Below, one piece after another: positions 59,176 through 64,000 of a DNA stretch of 64,000 nt (its first letter is position 1; every line of letters starts with the position of its first letter). The position numbers were made by a program, and so were the translations under genes. Source of the stretch: Anisodus tanguticus (Eukaryota > Streptophyta > Magnoliopsida > Solanales > Solanaceae). Location: assembly GCA_034509755.1 (NCBI GenBank), contig CM067553.1, positions 47,744,110 through 47,808,109 on the forward strand. Reading direction: 5' to 3'. The notes below the pieces were generated by a model. That model made no database searches. It was not told the DNA's origin and worked only from the letters and a program-made list of their open reading frames with translations.

Positions 59176-60988
59176 TATTTGATTTTATAGAAGGAATACT
59201 TCCACTGCGCTGTCAACGAAAGGAATCATGCAACTTTTCAACCATGTCACATTAATGACATATTGTCTCAAAGGAAAAATGTCAAATTAGAAAATGTAAT
59301 AATTTTACCTTTTCAGCAGCTGATACGTTGCTTCTCCCTTCAGCCTCTCTAGCAGAAAGGACTCCAAGACAGGTAGAAGGCAAGACTGTAACGCAGCAAG
59401 TACAGCAAACTCATGATATTATAGAACAATTTACACAGACAGTATGTACCTACCACATGCAAGACATAATTTATCATTGGAGTATTCACTTATCAATACT
59501 GAAGGTGCAGGACAAAAGAGGTACTAAGTTCCCTGCAAATAGTTTCTAGACCCCAAACTATGACCTATGCAATTGGTCATTAGGTTGTAAACTATATTAC
59601 AAAAACACCGCATCATTGCTACTTAGACAATTTTTAATCACTTCATACATTGCCTAAATACACAGAACAACAAAATCTCATCATTCTTCAGAATGCACTT
59701 GCAGGTGTCTAAACCAACAAACGGAACGAGGAAGCAGCATTACATGGTAAAATAGAAGAACATGATCAAAGATAATATTCTATTGACCTGAAGCGTGCAG
59801 AGGAAGATATATTCTTGACTTTAAATGCCAAAAAGCTCCTACAAAGTATGAATATCTCACATGGAGGCGTTTGCATCTTTATGATAGGTGTTCATCTATG
59901 GCCCAAACTTCCTATTTCTTCAGCGAGGATGGAATGATTTCTCCTACAACTTTATCTTAGATTACATCCACAATATGAGTGTTTTTTTTTCTTTTCCACG
60001 TTTACGTGAGAACAAAAGCAAGGAAAGTAGCATCACTGGAACAACTATTAGTTGAAAGCATAACCATGAACATTAGAAGTTAGATTAAGGGGTTCTACAG
60101 GTACAATGGGTAAACTCTAGGGTGGTTTTCCCTCTACAAGATGTTTCCCTCCGGTGTTTTTCATTGCCAAGAAAGCAACCTAAAGTAACAAGAAGCAAAT
60201 AAAAAAAAAACTTATTATTCCAACATTGATTTGACTTTAATTACTCATCTGCATGCAGTAACACAATAATGCATTTCTCAAACTTTCAATGCCTAAATAT
60301 TATTCGCTAGCCTTAAATCTTCTTTATTTTAACGTGCATGCATGAAAATTATTTCTTTTCTCTAAACTACCAAATGACACGTGCATTGCAAATAGAAGAT
60401 CTGACACTCCAGAGAGCTGCATGTATCTTCAAAGCCAAGAAGTTAATAGTTAACTTTAAGGAGAGTGGGGAGAATACTTTTTTCATTAAAAAAGGATAAT
60501 GGAGCAAAGTACTTAATTTTTTGATAACCAGTGGAACAAAGAACTTAGTAACAGAAAGTAGATAATAAATAAAGGTTAAATGTTTTAACCCAAACAAGTT
60601 TGTGGCTTTACATTGCTCTGACATTTTATGTGACAAGGCTATTGCTTTTCATAGCAATTACCTTCGGATTTTCCCAAGTTTATCATGTAGAGTATTCATA
60701 CCTTGACTGCAGCACCAAAAGCTGAATCAGCAGTCCTGTTATGTTCGAACATTGTTGGGATATTTTCTAGAAGAAGCTCTAGATGTTGACGACACTGGAA
60801 ATGCAAAAAAGTAACCACTTTCACTGAGCACGACTGATATGTTTTAGCCATTTGCATTCAGTAAAAGGAGAAAGAAAATAAACAGAATGTCAACATTTTG
60901 CAGGACTAACCTCTGAGAGTTGCACAATAACATCGCTCTGAAGGGGAGTGTAAACATCTTGGACACCAGGGACAATAAGCATCAATGG

Positions 60989-61610
60989 CTGCCATGAATC
61001 AACCCGATATTGAAACAAATAATTTATATGATATTTATTTAGTAGCTCAAAGCAATTAAAAAAAAGATCAGAAGTGAAAACCACATGATTCATTGAAAAA
61101 CTACCCAAAAAATCTCTCTCCATCTCTTTGTTTTTAGAATATCCATTATTTACAGATACAATTCTTTTAGGATAGTGTTCTAATTGTATTTGGATAGCGC
61201 TCACCGCTAAAATAAAAAGACTTTCGGACACTTTTCATAATAAGTATGATATCTCATATGGTCCAATTATTCGGCTTACAAATCTGTACAACCAACTTAA
61301 CTACTTTCATTATCTTTGCATATTTAGAAATTATCGAGTTCTTTTATTGTGACAATATAATAAAGCCTATTTTCATCATTTAAATATTATATTTTCTTAA
61401 CGTGACCTTATATTCTTCACTAATTTGTTATTTTTTACAAATATGTATGCCATATCCACGTGCAACACAAGATGATATGTATTTTGTTACTTATTCACAA
61501 AAAAAGAATAGACATTGAAAGTTGGGAAAGAGTAAGTGTATGGCAGCTTAAAATATACTCATAAAAGGAATAAAATCACCATAGTTAAACAAAGACGCCC
61601 GATAAATTCT
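60989..61610. other. upstream intron/flank of SEC24, no further exon seen
   Basis: I looked for the preceding SEC24 exon (the DVS/LDV trunk region) on the minus strand and did not find it. It is AT-rich. The copia LTR starts at 61611. Confidence 0.4.
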
Positions 61611-61984
61611 TGTTAAAACAGAGCAATATACATGTGATATACACTGAATATACAGGCAGTGTATATCACATATATATCACTAGGAGCTAATGAAACAGTG
61701 GGCTGTCCGCCACTGCCAGTTGGGCCTCTCGGCCAGTTAGGCCTCTCGGCCAGATTGTATATATCCAAGGGATATTAGGATAGTGTATATATGGTATATA
61801 TATTTGTAGTATATTGTAATAAATAGGATACCATAATTAGTGTTATACACCTACCATAATTGTAGAGTTAGAATTATGGTAGAATAAGGATTTAGAATTA
61901 GAATAGGAAAAGGATTTGTAGAATTGTAACTTGTATATATATCTATTCAATCAATGAAAATAATCAAGGGGATTATTTCTTTCA
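61611..61984 (+). repeat. copia LTR (plus strand)
   Basis: 374 bp from TGTTAAAACAGAGCAATATA to GGATTATTTCTTTCA, followed by TGGT, the first bases of the usual primer site, after which the sequence changes. It contains repeated GTGTATATCACA words and GGCCTCTCGGCCAG twice in tandem near 61716-61752. Confidence 0.82.
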
Positions 61985-61987
61985 TGG

Positions 61988-62311
61988 TCCTATTCCTAAT
62001 CTATTCCTAAAACCTTATTCTACCATAACTCTAACTATACAATTATGGTAGGTGTATAACTCTAATTATGGTAATCATTATACTACAATATTACATAAAT
62101 ATATACTCCTAATATACACTGCTTTTCCGTGATCATAGGGCCTGCTCCCGTGATGGGCTTCTGCTCCAGTGCAATGGCCTTCCGCGGCCCACTGCGCAGG
62201 CGGCCCACCGCCGAGGCCCTTGCTGCTGTTTGCTGTTTTGCCTAGTGATATATATGTGATATACACCGATGTATATTCGTGTATATCACATGTATATTGC
62301 GTTGTTTAACA
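61988..62311 (-). repeat. copia 3' LTR, inverted and truncated
   Basis: On the minus strand it starts TGTTAAACAACGCAATATAC right after the polypurine tract (GCGGGGGTG) of the RNase H fragment. It matches the LTR at 61611-61984 in inverted orientation but stops about 80 bases before the LTR end. The two LTRs meet tail to tail at about 61985. Confidence 0.8.
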
Positions 62312-62827
62312 CACCCCCGCAGTCATAGCGGGCGGTTTTTGAACGCTGAGACTGTTCCTAAAATCTTCAAAGAGAACCGATGGTAGACCCTTTGTAAAGA
62401 TGTCTGCAATTTGATAACGAGACGGGACATGGCATACGCGAACTTGACCTTTTGCAACCTTTTCACGGACAAAGTGAATGTCCATTTCGATATGCTTGGT
62501 GCGCTGGTGTTGAACTGGGTTACCTGACAGGTAGATGGCACTAATGTTATCGCAATATACCAAGGTTGCCTTCTGAATGGGACAATGAAGCTCCAAAAGC
62601 AAATTACGTAGCCAACATGATTCGGAGACCACATTCGCTACCCTCGATATTCGCCTCGCACTTGAGCGTGATAAAGTTGCCTGACGTTTGGCTGACCAGG
62701 AGACCAAGTTGTTGCCAAGGAACATACAGTAGCCAGAAGTCGACCGTCTGGTGTCTGGACACCCACCCCAATCAGCATCCGTGTAAGAGACAAGTGTGGA
62801 TGTAGATGACGGATACAAGTGCAACAC
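62306..62827 (-). pseudogene. copia RNase H fragment
   Basis: Open frame of 173 codons: SYTDADWGGCPDTRRSTSGY, FLGNNLVSWSAKRQATLSRS, VYCDNISAIYLSGNPVQH, HIEMDIHFVREKVAKGQVRV and IFTKGLPSVLFEDF. The canonical AEAEY word is damaged (SARRISRVANVV). It begins at about 62827, where the sequence switches to a plus-strand gag. Confidence 0.9.
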
Positions 62828-62857
62828 ATTGAATATTTTTTATTTGTTCTTTCAAAT

Positions 62858-64000
62858 ATGTCTAAGAACAATTTTCACCCTGCCCTCACAGTTTCCAATA
62901 TCAAGCTCGTTGTCCCTATTGTTCTTGAGATGGAAAACGTTCAATATGCAACGTGGGCGGAGTTGTTTAAAATTCACGCTATCTCTTATCAAGTTCTTCA
63001 TCACATAATTCCTCCCGCTAGACCCCGTCCCCGCGAGGATCCCGAGGTGTGGATTACACTTGATGCTACCGTTCTTCGGTGGATATACGCCACTATTTCG
63101 GTGGACCTTCTACGACGATTATGGAGCCCGATACCACGCTATGGCTGCATGGAATAGATTGCGTGACATATTCCAAGACAACCAAGCATTCCCGTATCGT
63201 CACACTCGAGCAGAATTCTCTCTCGTTCGAATGGACGTATTTCCGAACGTTTCGCATATTGCAAGAAACTAAAGGAATTGGCGGATCAACTCCGTAACGT
63301 TGGCGCACCAACAAATAATCGTCTAGTTCTACGGTTGGTTGCCGGTCTTTCGGAGGCCTATAATGGTGTTGGCACTCTCCTTCGCCAAAGCAACCCTCTT
63401 CCCGACTTCCATCAAGCCCGCTCCATGCTTACGTTGGAAGAAGCCGGTTTGGCTAAAAAGGCGGCTATCGGAGCGAGTTCGGTTGTCATGATGGCATCCT
63501 CTCTCGAATCCGTCGCTTTTGTTAATAATTCGGGCCAAAACCATAATAATGGTGGAGGCAAGAATAATCGCAAGAATAATAAAAACCGCGGGGGCAAACG
63601 CGGTTGTAATGGTGGAGGTTCCGGTAGTCGGAAAACATCGGTGGGTCCCATCCGATGAACAAGGCCCACCACCCCCATGGGCCCAAAGCAGTGGGGCCCA
63701 TGGCGGTGGAGCGATGGCAGGTGGACCGTGGGCCAACAGCCCATACCAAGCAGGCAAACAGAAATTCCGGCGGCCAGTGGGGCCGGCCAACAATCCGTGC
63801 CCAATGCCCGGCAGTGGCGGCCCACCGGCCGGTGGGCCAACAGCGGCGCAGTAGTAGCGATTACGGGCCGTCCAAGACGGCCAGGGAGTTCTTGGGCCCC
63901 GACCTCCACAAGCCCATCATGCGCAGGCCCTACTCGGACCGATATCGAGGCCGCAATGCACACGTTGGGATTAACTCAACCGGACCAAAATTGGTACATG
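62858..64000 (+). pseudogene. copia gag (plus strand), runs off the window
   Basis: ATG at 62858 (MSKNNFHPALTVSNIKLVVP), then VQYATWAELFKIHAISYQV, WITLDATVLRWIYATI, frameshift near 63110-63170, ADQLRNVGAP, LSEAYNGVGTLLRQSN and a Gly/Asn-rich then Pro/Gln-rich tail. It reaches the residues just before the protease (the last codons read QNWYM). Collinear with the gag at 1-1423 and clearly the same family. Broken by frameshifts. Confidence 0.87.

Larger units (their letters stand above)
44940..60988 (-). pseudogene. SEC24: SEC24-type COPII coat gene, 3' half, disrupted
   Basis: SEC24 is the cargo-selecting COPII subunit at ER exit sites. Minus-strand exons are 60911-60988, 60702-60794, 60135-60179 (damaged), 59309-59385, 58757-58772 plus 55234-55297 (split by a hAT), 55024-55107, 51021-51140, 50838-50906, 49406-49483, 48393-48531, 48056-48219, 46932-47077, 46656-46835, 46391-46479, 46196-46227 and 44940-45046. 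Phases agree at GT-AG junctions except at the third, whose donor is lost. Words follow the plant SEC24C/CEF type: VQDVYTPLQSDVIVQLSE (trunk), YVDIASISVIPKTTGGQ, CALLYTTIYGQRRIRV (beta-sandwich), NDIINEIRRQR and the C-terminal gelsolin-like region (YLLENGEDCL, GLSYVEFLVHIHRHI). Lesions are TGA at 47052-47054, TAA at 46668-46670, a one-base shift near 48195, loss of the end of the third exon, and the hAT. The 5' half was not found in the window. Confidence 0.9.

Noticed and set aside
60367..60636. 89-codon minus-strand ORF near SEC24
   Set aside because: Lies in an intron between placed exons and resembles nothing; probably chance.

Overview
This window is repeat-rich nuclear DNA from a dicot plant, most likely a solanaceous species (Nicotiana, Solanum, Lycium or a relative). 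The lineage call is an inference. It rests on TS/SolS-type SINE tails ending in TTG repeats, Stowaway and TRIM copies of solanaceous type, a tobacco-vein-clearing-like endogenous pararetrovirus, and gene exons that read like solanaceous proteins. I see no bacterial features. Almost all coding sequence is exonic or transposon-derived.

Two host genes can be recognised. (1) An FT/SP-family (PEBP, florigen-like) gene lies on the minus strand at 8458-10328. Exons 1, 2 and 4 are clear. The short exon 3 was not found, and the segment-B loop that separates activators from repressors is altered at three key positions. (2) The 3' half of a SEC24-type COPII coat gene lies on the minus strand at 44940-60988. 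Sixteen exons can be placed. It is broken by two nonsense codons, a frameshift, one damaged exon and a 3.46-kb hAT transposon inserted inside an exon, so it is a pseudogene here.

The rest is a stack of mobile elements. 1-1810: copia gag/pro and LTR (minus). 2697-7568: copia with two LTRs, a 5-bp target duplication and a large internal deletion (minus). 7749-8091: TRIM. 11081-18791: Ty3/gypsy element (minus) with LTRs, GAGTC target duplication and an antisense extra ORF on the plus strand, as in Tat/Retand elements. 19080-20860: internally deleted hAT. 21840-23190: CACTA end followed by the 5' part of a copia element. About 23200-30945: nearly complete, decayed endogenous pararetrovirus (plus). 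30946-34660: second copy of the CACTA end and flank, fused to copia pol (plus). 34664-36130: inverted repeat enclosing a copia RNase H/LTR fragment. 38496-41993: copia pol, leader and 5' LTR (minus). 42229-43600: LINE remnants and SINEs.

44940-60988 is the SEC24 pseudogene. Its introns and one exon hold a plastid 16S-leader insertion, SINEs, two hAT MITEs, a second TRIM, two Stowaways and two nearly full-length hAT elements in inverted orientation. 61611-64000 holds a copia LTR followed by an inverted LTR/RNase H block and then a plus-strand gag, an arrangement suggesting self-integration or inversion. No intact retroelement or transposase ORF was found, so the window reads as a graveyard with one possibly expressed host gene (the FT-like locus).
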